From assembly GCA_009733775.1 (NCBI GenBank), contig WOGZ01000077.1, forward strand, positions 60,938 through 124,937: DNA of 64,000 nt, in the 5' to 3' direction. Shown here piece by piece: positions 23,065 to 33,851 of the stretch (position 1 is its first letter; each line of letters opens with the position of its first letter). The stretch is from Alectoria sarmentosa (Eukaryota; Ascomycota; Lecanoromycetes; Lecanorales; Parmeliaceae). The notes below the pieces were generated by a model. It ran no database searches. It saw only the letters and a list, made by a program, of their open reading frames with translations, and had not been told where the DNA came from. The position numbers were made by a program, and so were the translations under genes.

Positions 23065-23949
23065 ATGGCCCCCGCACCCCCCACCCCAAAGCCAGCAGCC
23101 GCACCCCAATCCACCCTTCCACCCCTCAAGATCCTCATGCTCCACGGCTTCACCCAATCCCCCGCCCTCTTCCACGCCAAAACCCGCGCCCTCTCCAAAG
23201 CCCTCTCGAAACCCTATCCGAACCTCCACCTCTCCTACGTGCCGGCGCCGCACAGATTGGCCGTCGCGGACATCCCCGGCTACAACCCTGAAGCGCTCGA
23301 CATGCCGATCAGTGAAGCGCCGGAGGCGTATGGGTGGTGGAGGCGGAAAGATCAGATTATGAAAGATGGGCAGGGGAAGGAGGCGGAGGCCGAGGTGGTC
23401 TATGAGGGGATCGAGAGGGGGTTGCAGAGTGTGGCGGATTGCATAAGGGAGGAAGGGCCGTTTGATGGGGTGGTGGGGTTTAGTCAGGGGGCTGCTGCTG
23501 CGGCCATGGTGGCGAGTTTGCTCGAAGGTCGGACGCGGAAAGATGCGTTTGAGAAGGCGGAGGCTCAGGGGGGTATGCCCTATCCGTCCAGTTTCCGGGG
23601 GGAGGTTGACGGCTTGGTGCAGGCTCCGCTCAAGTTTGCGATATGTTACAGTGGATTCAGGGCGCCGGGGAGGTTGTATAAGGCTTTCTATGAGCCGCAG
23701 ATTAGGACGGAGGTGTTGAATGTGTTGGGGCAGGTGGATGTGGTGGTCGATGAGGTTAGGGGGATGCAATTGGTGAGTGTTTGCGAGGGTGGAGAGGAAA
23801 GGGTGGTGATGCATCCTGGGGGGCACTTCGTGCCGAGTCAGAAACCTTGGTTAGATGCTGTCGTGGGATTTATAAAGCAACGTATGGAGGGAGAGGGAAA
23901 GACAGACAAAATAGAGGAGAGGGTCGAGGACATGGATGTTCCATTTTGA
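23065..23949 (+). CDS. FSH1-family serine hydrolase
   Basis: A single exon of 294 residues with an alpha/beta-hydrolase fold of the yeast Fsh1/Fsh2/Fsh3 and human OVCA2 family. The first strand and oxyanion loop are LKILMLHGFTQS. The nucleophile elbow is GVVGFSQGAAAAAMVAS. The conserved AICYSGFRAP strand and the catalytic histidine in HPGGHFVPSQKPW are all present. The catalytic aspartate is probably in the DVVVDEV region. The ATG at 23065 has good context (catcATGGCC) and lies close to the fold start. An in-frame ATG at 22960 would add an Arg/Lys/His-rich leader that could be a mitochondrial presequence. Family members hydrolyse small esters or act in polyketide clusters, but no such cluster is seen here. 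Confidence 0.93.
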   Translation: MAPAPPTPKPAAAPQSTLPPLKILMLHGFTQSPALFHAKTRALSKALSKPYPNLHLSYVPAPHRLAVADIPGYNPEALDMPISEAPEAYGWWRRKDQIMKDGQGKEAEAEVVYEGIERGLQSVADCIREEGPFDGVVGFSQGAAAAAMVASLLEGRTRKDAFEKAEAQGGMPYPSSFRGEVDGLVQAPLKFAICYSGFRAPGRLYKAFYEPQIRTEVLNVLGQVDVVVDEVRGMQLVSVCEGGEERVVMHPGGHFVPSQKPWLDAVVGFIKQRMEGEGKTDKIEERVEDMDVPF

Positions 23950-24191
23950 GACGAGACGAAGACTGAATATCGAGCATAGCGACTGGCGTCCATAGGTCAT
24001 CGAGAAGGGTGTTAAAAGGATAGATTTGTAGATAACCAATGAAGACGAACCTTGTACTGCATGCTGGAATCGCTAGGAAAACAGAAACGCGCTGTGGTAT
24101 CATATCAAAGAACTGTAAAACCAAAACCCGCTACCAAGTCAGTCCCCAGATGAAATTTTACCCAGCACAAGTCTTCCAAGAATGCCTCTCC

Positions 24192-25783
24192 TTACTTCAT
24201 CTTCTTGGACTCTTCTTTCTCGTTGTATGGATGCTTGATGGTCAAACACCATATATCGAGATAATCGCAAATCGTAGTGATAACGTCATGCTTGCGAGCA
24301 ATCAGCATTGTGAAAGGTAAATTGCACGGGAGGACTCACAACGAAGCTGCCATAGACACCAAAACTCAGGCCCATCAGCATTAAGACAAAGGCGATCTGA
24401 TACGTCCCGAATCCCAATGCGCTTGGCCAAAGTCCCAATTTAGGTCCTAGTGAATCGACGACGGCAAGGCCCAAAGGGAATGTAAGGACATTGTGCATGG
24501 GAAATTGGGGATCCTTAGTCAAGTGTGCCACAATCATTTGGCCAACCGAGTATGCGTTGAGCAAGCCAGCGTAGAAGACGAAAGGTATGAGATGGTGATT
24601 GAGGATGATCGGCTGGAGGTAGAGGTACGTGGCGACATGTACTGAAGCGACGAAGAAAGGAGCAAGTCCGTAAAGCGGTTTTGTCGTGGACTGTTTTCGT
24701 TCGCGCTGTACTTCCATGACATGCAATATGCTGTGCCGAGTCAGCACAAAACAGCTAAGGCGAGTCGAACGACTTACCTTTGTACGGTATTTGCAACTAG
24801 CACGACACCTCCGTATACCATATACCACTGATTCCAAGGCAATTCGTAAATGTAATCCGGAATGATTCCATGTTTCGCAACGCCTACGGTTTCAAGCATA
24901 GATTGCTGCCAGAAGCTGCCTCCTCCTTTTACAGCAGTAACCGCATACACGATACAAAGTGTCAAGATTCCTTCGACGGGTCCAGATACGATACCCAATA
25001 TGAGGGTCTCTGTATAGTATTCGTCCCAGGTTTGTATGTAGAACGTGAGCGTCGCTGAGAAAAATTAGAGAAGATCGCGGGCCAAATCTTTGGAGGAAGG
25101 CTTACAGCCAAATAGGGTCAAAATGGTAGACCAGCTCTGGCCTAGGTTCATAGCAGCTGCAAAAAGGAGTACTTCTAGCACCGTGTTGCATGCATCCACA
25201 CCTGGCCCGCAAGGTCAGCGCTGACGACCAAGCTTTGAAGTTTCCCGTCGAACGTACCGTGATCAAACAACTCTCCGAGAGGTCCACTTTGGTGTGTTCT
25301 CCGTCTAGAATTCAAGCATTAGTACTTCCTGCAGCCCTTCGCCGAGCGTCTCCACGTACGCTTGTGTACCATCCACTGCGTCAAAGGTCTGGTATAGGAA
25401 GAGTCCAATGGACCAGGAGGCGTACACCCAGCGAGGCATATCCTGATCGAGGGTTGGATTGTACCAAAGCAAGGTCAGGAAGTTGATGACAACGAAGCTG
25501 AACCCGGACAGGGTGATCTGAGCAAGCCCCCAATGAGTGAATGTTAAAAAGGGCACTGTTCTCATGGACTCACGGCGTTGGGTCTGGGAAGGTCAGCGAT
25601 ACGATCATAACCCAAAAAAATTGCCCGCAAACTCTACACTTACGCCATGGACATGGGAAAGCACTTGATGACAACATTGTTGTAGAAGGGCTTGAGCACG
25701 TATTTCGATGTCAAAGAGTGGTCAACTCCGGCGTATTTGTAGTCGTGGAGTCCTTCCAACTTCTTCTGACGAATATACACCAT
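24192..25783 (-). CDS. CDP-alcohol phosphotransferase (choline/ethanolamine)
   Basis: Eight exons (25783-25644, 25583-25574, 25517-25360, 25304-25258, 25201-25106, 25054-24778, 24730-24340, 24290-24192) join with consistent phase to 405 residues. The start MVYIRQKKLEGLHDYKYAGV and the line YNNVVIKCFPMSMAPNAITL are typical of yeast Cpt1/Ept1. The catalytic CDP-alcohol phosphotransferase motif DG-x2-AR-x8-G-x3-D-x3-D is complete and spans exons 3 to 5: DGTQA then RRTHQSGPLGELFDHGVDAC. Several hydrophobic helices follow. The enzyme makes phosphatidylcholine or phosphatidylethanolamine from diacylglycerol at the ER or Golgi. Substrate preference cannot be read from sequence. Exon 2 is only 10 bp long. 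The last acceptor (gcaag) is the least certain junction. Confidence 0.93.
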
Positions 25784-26036
25784 CTTGACTTCTGAACCAT
25801 ATAATGAATAGCAACGCAAGCCTTTGGAAGAGTTTGGGGAGCAACAAGAAAGCAAATAAGTTTCTGGGCGCGCGGGATTCTCTCCAAGATTGACGCGACG
25901 CCAAGACATTTTATGCGGAGTGACGTCCGTTCGGCTCTTTTGGGTTCTCTCTTTCAACGTTTTCAGCAATGGAGTGATATGGGTTGATACTGAGCATGCA
26001 CAACGCCTGTAGCTATGCACTTGTAGATCTCGTGAT

Positions 26037-26832
26037 TCAGGAAACGCCATTGATCAGGCCTGGCCTGCCTCTTTCATCCCCCTCCTGAGGAACAAGACTC
26101 CAGTCCTTTACTCCACCCTTCCAGTCTGCTATTCGTCCTTCCTTTACATCGACAAGGACAACTCGAACCTCTTCTCCTTGAATATAACAGCTTGTTCCAC
26201 CATCGCCTTCAGCCAGTGCGTGTGGCGTCGACCCGAAGAATCCTTGCTCTTCCCGGACCTGATCACCGAAAGTGTTATTATCGAGATGCTTCTCTTTGCA
26301 CCACTTCTCTTCTTCACTGCCATGTCGTACCAGCCTAGCTTCGCCGTTGATGGTAGCACTGATGCTGCTCAATGCACTTGTGTTTATGTTCAGCAATAAG
26401 CTGGCGAGGCTCGAGCGTGTTGCTTGAGGTGGGGGGGAGCCTTCTCGAGTGGGATCTGGAATCCGAGTCGGAGGTCGATGAGAGACCCAGTCGTGAACGA
26501 GCAGAGAGACTCGAGGGTTGTTTATCAGGTTTATAGTTTTCTTCGAAGATGGATTCGTAGTCATAATGATGACGGGATTGGAGTTGAATGGCGTCGAGGG
26601 AAGGTATGTGTAATTCATGAGAGAGATGTGAGGAAACATAGCATCGCATGTTGCGAGGTGTAGCTGTAGCTAATAGTCAGAACATTTCGAAGGCTTCAGA
26701 GGCCAAGGCGCCTACAAATCTGGCGTTTTTAAGACATGCTTCGACCTCGGAGGGCAAAGACGAGGAGACTTGTGGATGTGTAGCGGTCGCCGAAGCCTCC
26801 CAGTTTAGAGGAGGCTGTTGAACTTCTGTCAT
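26037..26832 (-). CDS. Pyridoxamine 5'-phosphate oxidase-like flavoprotein
   Basis: Exons 26832-26716 and 26663-26037, joined in phase 0 (donor gtaggc, acceptor tacag), give 247 residues. The sequence reads through CLKNARFLHLATCD and FPHISLMNYTYLPS into VIIMTTNPSSKKTINLINNP and NPRVSLLVHDWVSH. That is the split-barrel FMN-binding layout of the fungal PNPOx-like family (yeast YLR456W/YPR172W type). The TNPSSKKTINL segment corresponds to the FMN phosphate-binding strand of this fold. True PdxH activity is doubtful because the C-terminal PNPOx dimerisation signature is not visible. It is followed 250 bp later by the CDP-alcohol phosphotransferase on the same strand. Confidence 0.85.
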
Positions 26833-27489
26833 GGCTATACTTTAATGATGCTGTCTTTTTGGAGTTGCAGCATCATCGTCGACAGAGCTATTGTTGGGAA
26901 ACGAGTCTAAACAATGCGGAAGAAGCTGGATGATATACATTTGACGCTAGCAATCACTAGCGCATGGATGCGCTCTTTGTTTGCTGGTGGTATTTTAATG
27001 GTATTGGGATTCGATTCCGAATGGCGCTGGTACAATGGTGTAGCTGTTTTCTATTTTCTCTTTTTGCTAGCTGCTTGGGCACAGTGTCGAATTTGTGATT
27101 AATTTGCTTGTGGAAACTACATGTAAATGAATTTGTACTACTTGTGAAAGTAGACATTTACCGTAGTAGTTGTAAAATTAGATAATATGTAATTGAGTGC
27201 CTCGTAAAAGCAAACCCACATTGTCCAAATTACCACCATCAGCTGGCGATAGCTTCACCTTTCCACGCGAGCCCCGCGGAGTATTTTTATAGCCGCAACA
27301 AAAACAAGAACTAGCTGGATAGCTTCACCTTTCCGGCTTCCAACGCCATAGAATGCTCCACAATGCATGGTGTACTTAGGAAATACCGATGGAATGGATA
27401 TCATCGCAACAACCGACCTTCTCCCCTTTGATCTTCCGCGGACTTTTTTTTCGATTTCCTCCTGGACCATCTTTATCCACGCTTTTGAT
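26833..27489. other. Intergenic; short hydrophobic ORF and a small repeat
   Basis: A plus-strand frame at 26914-27102 could encode 62 residues with two hydrophobic runs (LFAGGILMVLGF and VAVFYFLFLLAAWAQC), but nothing supports expression. The 17-mer gatagcttcacctttcc occurs twice, near 27,246 and 27,318. Confidence 0.35.
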
Positions 27490-28437
27490 CTACGCGCGAA
27501 CAAATGATGATCGATCACCATCGACACCATCGGTACCGTCCACCGCCGTCTCCTTATCAATGAAGCTACCCCGGTTCCTTGAGCTCTTCTGTCTCCTTCC
27601 GAATCGCCCTCCTCTTGACTTTTTTCTGCCATTTGAACTAGACGTCGCGCCGCCCACACAAAGCAGGACCATAGCGAGGAAAAGACATGCAACGGCGGCC
27701 CACATGAAGCCGAAATTGTATTTCCCAATTGTTGCGGTTGTGCCGGCGGATTTGAATGCGTTACGGCCTTGTACGAATGCGGCACTATGTAGTGTAAGCG
27801 TACTAAATCATGGAAAGGAAGACAGCGTGGAAACAGGACTCACGTCATCAAAGCGGCAGAAATGGTCTGAAAGAAGAGGCCAGCCGAGCAGAGAGCACTG
27901 GTAAGGAAGCTGCCAACGCGGCTGCACAAGGCTAGGAGACCAAGAACGAGGGCGCAACCAGAGAAGAAGAGGGCCATGAACTCAAAGGCGAACATGAAGC
28001 GCGTTTCTAGATAGTACATGTCGGAGCTATGGTACAGATGATTAGTACTTTGCCAATCGATTGGATGCATAAGATGGCCTACTGCTTGATGAGGGAAGCC
28101 GGTACTCCCGTGGTAGTGCCAAAGTTCCTCTGGGGATCGAATGCATATGCTGGATGTACGCGGGGGCAAGCATTGCGCCCATTGGTATCACCACATGTAT
28201 TCCAGAAAGTCCACCTGGAGGTAGCCGGAGCTCCTGGGATGGCGGAGGTGTCGGCCTGAAGGAAATAGAATTGATTGGTTGGGTTTTTATCGACAGCACC
28301 ACCAATGACGACCAGAAGCATCAGAAGAAGAGCTCCCGCGATAAGGATGAGAGAGACAATGGCGAGGGGTGCTCCTAGGATTTATCAGCGCTGGTTGCCT
28401 CGTGCACTCGGATGAAAAGGAGCTCACTTGGTGACAT
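27490..28437 (-). CDS. SUR7/PalI family plasma-membrane protein
   Basis: Four exons (28437-28428, 28374-28083, 28026-27844, 27784-27490) join to 259 residues. The first coding exon is only 10 bp (MSP plus one base). Layout is a short N-tail, one helix (LAIVSLILIAGALLLMLLVV), a long extracellular loop with WTFWNTCGDTNGRNACPR, three more helices (EFMALFFSGCALVLGLLALC; FLTSALCSAGLFFQTISAAL; FMWAAVACLFLAMVLLCVGG) and a basic Ser/Gly-rich cytosolic tail. The W...C...C loop between helix 1 and a block of three helices is the SUR7/PalI pattern. Members mark eisosomes/MCC patches or act in pH signalling. The loop motif and topology support the family; the exact subfamily is open. Confidence 0.82.
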
Positions 28438-29150
28438 CTTGGCGAATGTTTACGGAGGGCTATCCTGGAATTTTTATTGTCAGTACGCAAGCGTTAAGAC
28501 TGTGGACTGAGTTCTTGATTAACGCGCAAACGTACCGATCACCAGGGTAGAGCAATTCGAAGAGGGTCGAGGTGAAGAGAAAGGGGCGCACAAGATTGAG
28601 GTCGTGTTGATACCTGAGGTAGCTGTGGCTGACGTAGTTGCTAGTGCCAACCGCGCGAAATTTGAATTGGTCACATTCGCGGATTAGTGTATTCGAGCAG
28701 TTTCCCTGTTCTACTGCCCAATTTCCCGGGTTATGCGCTGCATTTTGATTTTGATTTAGGGCCATTCGTTCCGCATACTACGTCACGGACATCTTGAGAT
28801 CGAATTTGGCGGCAGCGAGGTTTCATTCGTCAATTTTGAAATGTTCATGCTGGACATACCACTTTATCATGGCTCAGAGAGATTCCAAGTCAAACGGAAA
28901 ACGGGTTAACGGCCCTGAACAGAGCAATCTTTTCCAACTGAAGCCCAAATCCGATGTAAAAATCATTTTTTCCTGATTCCTCCACACTTTAGCGCTTCCC
29001 CAGCTTCTCTCCAAAGTGAAACCTGCTAGAGGACCTTAGATACATAAGTACCTTATGCACGGAAGCGGTGATACTCGGCTAAGCTTCTCAACCAATAGCT
29101 AGCTCTTATAATTTTCTCTTCAGGGATTTATCAAGTGGAAAAAGACCATC
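28438..29150. other. Divergent promoter region
   Basis: About 710 bp between the SUR7-like gene and RAV2. A minus-strand frame of 101 codons (28460-28765) lies upstream of the SUR7-like start but lacks domain features and is not joined to it. Confidence 0.45.
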
Positions 29151-30635
29151 ATGTCTGCTGCAGTGTGGCCACCAATTTCCCATGAGCAACTGATCAAAGA
29201 GGAAGAAAACTCGCTGGTACCTCAAGACCAGCAAAATATTCAGAATTCTTAAAATGTTGACGGATTGCAGGCCTGCGAACTTGAATGGCTTCTAAATCTG
29301 CTGCAAGAGAATCTGGCATCTCTGAAAAATGGGCTACAAGAATGCGTCGCTTTGCTGGCTCCAAAAGAACCAGGCTCCACGCTTGCCCTATCATCAGTGC
29401 GGTCTGAAAGTGTCAAAGGTTTCGTAACTAGGATTGGGACTCGTATTATCAAAGGAGTATGTCGCTTTCCTTCTTTCCATTGGACTCCCATCAGGTTGTT
29501 CCTCATAAGGAAATGTAGCAAAAGTCATGCATAGAGGAACCTCGGATTTCAAATCTGCATAGGCGAAAATGTTAGAAGAGCTGGCAATCCTAAGAGCTCC
29601 CATCTGGTTTTTTGCTTCCTTTTGTGGCTATCAGCCAAAATAAGGTGACTTTGATATGAACTCTGGGGAACATGGTATCTCCGTCGGGGTAATCCCCCCT
29701 TCTGTGTATGACTTTTGCTACTTTCTCTTACTTTGCCTACTGCTGTACTCTACCTTGCCTGGTTCTGTCTCAAGAGTTCTGTTCCATTTGACATTCTCTT
29801 TTCCTTCTTTTCAACATCCATAGGACTCAGCTTAAGCTTGGTGTAGGACATCAATCTGCGTCTCATTACTCTGCCTCCTCCACGCTCTTCTTCATCCTAC
29901 CCGGTCCACTTGCAGAATCCCCTTCCACTCCCGCAATTGACTGCCCTCCTCACCCTTTTGAACCAAGCCCTTGACATCATCGACATCAGCAGATGGACTG
30001 GCGATCCACATAATGGGGCTTTCATATCTGGCCAGCTACGCTTATTGGCCGATACCATTGAAGAGGCACAGCAAACGCTCAAAGGGGGTGAAGATGTCAT
30101 AGGGGGAAAGTGGTGGGAAGACGCTATGACTAAAGATGTGTGTTATCTCGCTTTCCTGACATCGTGTTCTGTCTAAGGAATCATGTTACCTCATCCTCGA
30201 ACATCATCCGTGTTCGTAGCACTGCCGCTACAACTCCTTTCCCAAAGTTCGTATTACTCACAGTCCCACTCTACCAAGACATTCTCGCCCCGGATCCCCC
30301 CAAGTCTATCTCTCCATCTCTCCATCGCCGACGCCGCCCTTCTCCTGCACGTCCGCACTCTTGCTCCTCCATCTACGCCAGAGTCGTCTCTCACGGGCCT
30401 CTCCCTTCGCACTCGTCTCGGCCTAAGTCCTCGACCACCTGTTCACGACGAGCTCGATCAAGTCTTTCACTACCATGGAGAGGAGGTGACTGTGAAAGAG
30501 AAAGTAAGGGTGGAGAGCCAGGACCCTAGTTTAATGGCTGTAATGGCCAAGTTGAGCGCGTTGGGGCATGCAGTCGGAGGGTGGAGGCTTAGAGTTGGAG
30601 TGGTCATGGGGGAGGATCTGGAAGGAGATGCATGA
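29151..30635 (+). CDS. RAV2: Rogdi/Rav2 family, RAVE complex subunit
   Basis: Four exons (29151-29216, 29271-29456, 29847-30137, 30279-30635), all phase 0, give 299 residues. Recognisable blocks are MSAAVWPPISHEQLIKEEE, the leucine-zipper-like LEWLLNLLQENLASLKNGLQ, PKEPGSTLALSSVRSESVKG, WTGDPHNGAFISGQLRLLAD, PPSLSLHLSIADAALLLHV and VKEKVRVESQDPSLMAVMAK. In yeast, Rav2 works with Rav1 and Skp1 to reassemble V1 and Vo of the vacuolar ATPase. Human ROGDI is the disease-associated homologue. The second intron (29457-29846) is 390 bp, far longer than the window's usual introns, and carries a motif also found after the gene. Exon 3 was extended upstream to GACATCAATCTG because DINLRLITLPPPR matches the family. 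Confidence 0.92.
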
Positions 30636-31491
30636 GGGAGAAGAAGCGAACTGTGAGAGGGTGTCGTCTTAGATCGTAATCAGTCCGAAAACGCGGGATG
30701 TACCCCGTCTCGAAAGGGATTGAATGATTAAGATAAGAGAATGTAGCAAAATTCATGCATAGAGGGGGTTTCGGCCAGCGCCATGGCGGTGTTTCTGTCT
30801 GCTATTCTTTTTCTATGAAGCCCTACAGCTCAGGCGCGTTGCCAGGAAAGAGCGACAATTGCAATATATCCTTGAATCCTCGTCATTTTTTGTGGAAAAG
30901 GATTGTTTGAATTACCTTTACTATTCCACTATTCTTCACTCAGTACCCTTTGACCGAAAGAGTCAAATCATCATGATCGACTTCCATAAACACTGCACGA
31001 ATTCAAAAGAAGTGAGCTTTCAGAATTGCTATTTCTTAAGTCATGTTGTCCGTTGTCATTCCTAAGATTGCCCCTATGCATGACTTATACCGCATCGTCT
31101 TGCCAGTCCACCCCCCAGTACGCTCTTGCAGAACCTGGCGTCCGGAGGAAAACCTAGTCGGGTGCAATTCCATACATGCTGACCAGAAGACACTCGAGTC
31201 CAGCAAAAGCTGGTATCGAGATCTTATAATCTGCTTTGCGGCGATTGGTTATCGATTGTCTAACTAGAAGACTATATCCATTGCCTTGTTCATAATCTCA
31301 TCTACGAGATATGTGGTTGTAATGAAGCCTCTGAGGTTCCGGAGTTTCAAGCTAGAGTTCCGAATGGTATTTCCAATCGCATGCTATTAGACTTAAAAGT
31401 GAAATGATTCACCAGGAGCAGAACCCTAACATCAAAAACATTCGGGGTTCCTTAGACCTCTGATCACACTTCTTTCGACGATGTACCATCA
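30636..31491. other. Intergenic with repeated TCATGCATAG motif
   Basis: A 26-bp stretch at about 30,741-30,766 matches the long RAV2 intron with one mismatch, and a shorter inverted match sits near 31,067-31,083. No gene is seen. Confidence 0.5.
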
Positions 31492-32110
31492 TCAACAGCC
31501 TGTGGGTTCACTCTCCTCCTTTAGAAGGCATTTCGTCTCGATTTCACGAAAAACATGAGCAGAGCTATTCGCACTCTCAGGCGCCATCCTGCTGTACAAA
31601 TAAAACCTCCAGCCGTGGTACTTGATCGGCAATTCAAAAGGATGAGCCCATGAAATGGAAATTGAAGACGCAGGGCAAATCATCCGCGATTGTATCTATT
31701 GGCTTAGCTACCTGCTTTGAAGCTGTGAAACAAGTCGAGTTGCAACTTATGTTGATCGAGCTTCCCTCGATAGTGCGGCGGCTGCGAAAGTGGCCAGGTC
31801 CTCTTCAAGCATGTGGTCGTGGATGAATCTCGGCGTGCATTCCATCTCTCTGTTGAGAATCACAATGCTAGAAGCGCGCGGGGGGGTGTCCGGGTCTGAG
31901 ACCGTGAGAGAGGGAGAAATGTTGGTTCCCAATGCACTTTGCTCTCTTGCTGCTTTTTTGAAGACGATTCAAGAGATGGGCGACGAGTACCGGAGATCTT
32001 TCTTCTCTCGCGCCCAACGCACTTTAATGGAATTCGCTTGCTGGGGGGTTGTGATACCGCTATGGGCTGTTCTCGACCATCACATATGCCTCGAGATCTA
32101 TATATATCAC
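31492..32110 (-). CDS. Probable hypothetical gene, incomplete model
   Basis: The last exon is coding-like: about 31,640-31,492 reads KYHGWRFYLYSRMAPESANS and CLLKEESEPTGC to a TGA. Upstream, about 31,932-31,747 reads SSIVILNREMECTPRFIHDH and MLEEDLATFAAAALSREAR, with a gtagct donor near 31,715. The start and the joins could not be fixed: one frame carries a TGA near 32,000 and the donor is in a different frame from the best upstream peptide. No family is recognised. It may be a fast-evolving gene or a decayed one. Confidence 0.3.
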
Positions 32111-32442
32111 GTTTCGTGAGCATTATTTGTAGAGGTTTGAAGAGACGCTGAAAGTATCTCAAGAACAGGGAGTCAATGCTTGACGTTCATCGGCCATCAG
32201 ACAATGTTCAAAGGATGCATCGACGGGACGTGCTCTTAGACAATGGTGAGAGAGACAATTTCAGTGCGATGAAGTAGCGAAATTGCTTTCTGAAGGTTGA
32301 CGGGCCAGTAAGATGACTGGAACGTTTCGCTTCTTCTCATTATCGTGGACAAGTTGCATACGCCAATTCCCAGGCACTAGCAGTGCCATCTAATGCTTTC
32401 TCAACCTGAACGCTGGCCCAATGCTGTGCCTAACCTTCCGCG
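32111..32442. other. Intergenic, nothing recognised
   Basis: Lies downstream of lipoyl synthase. No coding or RNA signal is seen. Confidence 0.5.
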
Positions 32443-33675
32443 TTATATGACCGCTTTTCTCTCAAGCTCATTATTCATTTCGCCTTCCGCCAGCGCGGTT
32501 TGGTTCTTGCGTGCCCGCTTCTTGATGACGTTTTCGATGAATGCTTCACCAGCTTTGTACGAACTGCGAACCAAGGGTCCACTAGCGCAGTACAAAAAGC
32601 CCATATCCAGCGCACGCTGGCGCCAAGTCTCAAAGACGGTCGGGGTAACGTATGTGTGTACGGGCATGTGCCGTTTTGTAGGCCGCATATACTGCCCGAA
32701 AGTCACGACGTCGACGTCGACTTCCCTCAATTCTTTTAGTGTCTCCCAGAGCTGCTCCTCCGTTTCTCCCAATCCGAGCATGATACTTGTTTTCGTAATA
32801 AGTCCTTCCTTAGCCACTTTTGCGTGCTTCAAGACGCTTAAGCTCTGCCTAAATTTTGCCCTCCGATCCCTGACCATTGGTGTCAATTCCTCCACCGTCT
32901 CAACATTGTGCGCATAAACATCCAACCCGCTCCTAGCGACTTTGGCCACCATCTCTAGGTCCCCAGCGTAATCACCTGTCAAAGCCTCCACTAGCATCGT
33001 AGGAGCTTTGCTCTTGATCTTCATTATGGTCTCCGCGAAGTGACGAGCACCTCCATCAGCCAGATCATCCCGATCAACGGATGTAAGCACCACATACCCC
33101 AACCCCCACCGCCGTAACGCCTCCGCTGTATGCTCCGGCTCATGAGGATCCAATGGTGGGGGTGCTTTGCTTGTTTTCACACTGCAAAATCTACACCCCC
33201 TCGTGCACGTATCTCCCATCAGCATGATTGTAGCCGTAGCAGCACTCTTGTCCGATCCACCCCAGCAATCGCTGATATTCGGGCATCGAGCTTCTTCACA
33301 AACGGTGTGCAGATTCAGCCCGCGAAGATCTCGTTTTATAGACTTGTAATTTTCGTTATTGGGTATGGGGGTTTGAAGCCAGGACGGAAGGCGGGTGATT
33401 TCTTTCTGTTTGCCGACGGGGCCGACAAAGGCTTTTCGGACTTCTTTTGCATCATTCTCGGTTGGAGGGGATGTGAAATCCGAGAGGGAAGGCCCAGCGT
33501 TGAGGCGGTCACGGAAAATGGTAGGAGAGCGACGAGGAGTTGGAGTGGGTGAGGCGGTGGGCTCAGTGGGTTCGGAGACTGCAGTGGCAAAGGTGCGGCT
33601 AGAAGGTATCGAGGGACGAATAGGGCAAATAGGTGCAGCATATAGGCAGCGAAATCGTGTTGATTTGGAAGCCAT
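32443..33675 (-). CDS. LIP5: Mitochondrial lipoyl synthase
   Basis: A single exon of 410 residues. Lipoyl synthase inserts two sulfurs into protein-bound octanoyl groups on pyruvate and 2-oxoglutarate dehydrogenases and on glycine cleavage H protein. Both [4Fe-4S] sites are complete: the auxiliary cluster CEEARCPNISDCW (C126, C131, C137) and the radical-SAM CTRGCRFC (C157, C161, C164). The C-terminal RSSYKAGE serine motif that ligates the auxiliary cluster is present. The N-terminus (MASKSTRFRCLYAAPICPIR) is a basic mitochondrial presequence. It diverges from RSM22 across 176 bp. Confidence 0.98.
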   Translation of the reverse strand: MASKSTRFRCLYAAPICPIRPSIPSSRTFATAVSEPTEPTASPTPTPRRSPTIFRDRLNAGPSLSDFTSPPTENDAKEVRKAFVGPVGKQKEITRLPSWLQTPIPNNENYKSIKRDLRGLNLHTVCEEARCPNISDCWGGSDKSAATATIMLMGDTCTRGCRFCSVKTSKAPPPLDPHEPEHTAEALRRWGLGYVVLTSVDRDDLADGGARHFAETIMKIKSKAPTMLVEALTGDYAGDLEMVAKVARSGLDVYAHNVETVEELTPMVRDRRAKFRQSLSVLKHAKVAKEGLITKTSIMLGLGETEEQLWETLKELREVDVDVVTFGQYMRPTKRHMPVHTYVTPTVFETWRQRALDMGFLYCASGPLVRSSYKAGEAFIENVIKKRARKNQTALAEGEMNNELERKAVI

Positions 33676-33851
33676 ATCGTAGAAACTATATGTACTCTAG
33701 AGGACTTTCAAGAGAGAAGTGAATTTCGTTGAGTCGGCACGACCGATATCTAATCGAAAGATCGGCACTAGCCGAATTCGGTCAACTTCAATCATTCACG
33801 CCCGAAAGTCTACTTAGAACCTCCAAAGCGCGTCAATGTTGGAGTTATAGC
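33676..33851. promoter_or_regulatory. Shared divergent promoter, LIP5 / RSM22
   Basis: Only 176 bp separate the two start codons, so both 5' UTRs and core promoters must share this space. Two genes for mitochondrial matrix proteins read away from it. No single strong TATA box stands out. Confidence 0.6.

Noticed and set aside
22942..23826. 294-codon minus-strand frame over the serine hydrolase
   Set aside because: Antisense shadow of the hydrolase; no motifs.
26914..27102. 62-residue hydrophobic ORF
   Set aside because: No start context, splice signal or codon bias beyond chance; kept only as a note in the intergenic entry.
27255..27785. 176-codon minus-strand frame over the last SUR7-like exon
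   Set aside because: Overlaps the confirmed exon in another frame and lacks the family features.
31860..32162. 100-codon minus-strand frame upstream of the hypothetical gene
   Set aside because: Composition resembles translated non-coding DNA. It may contain a piece of the neighbouring gene, but no join could be supported.
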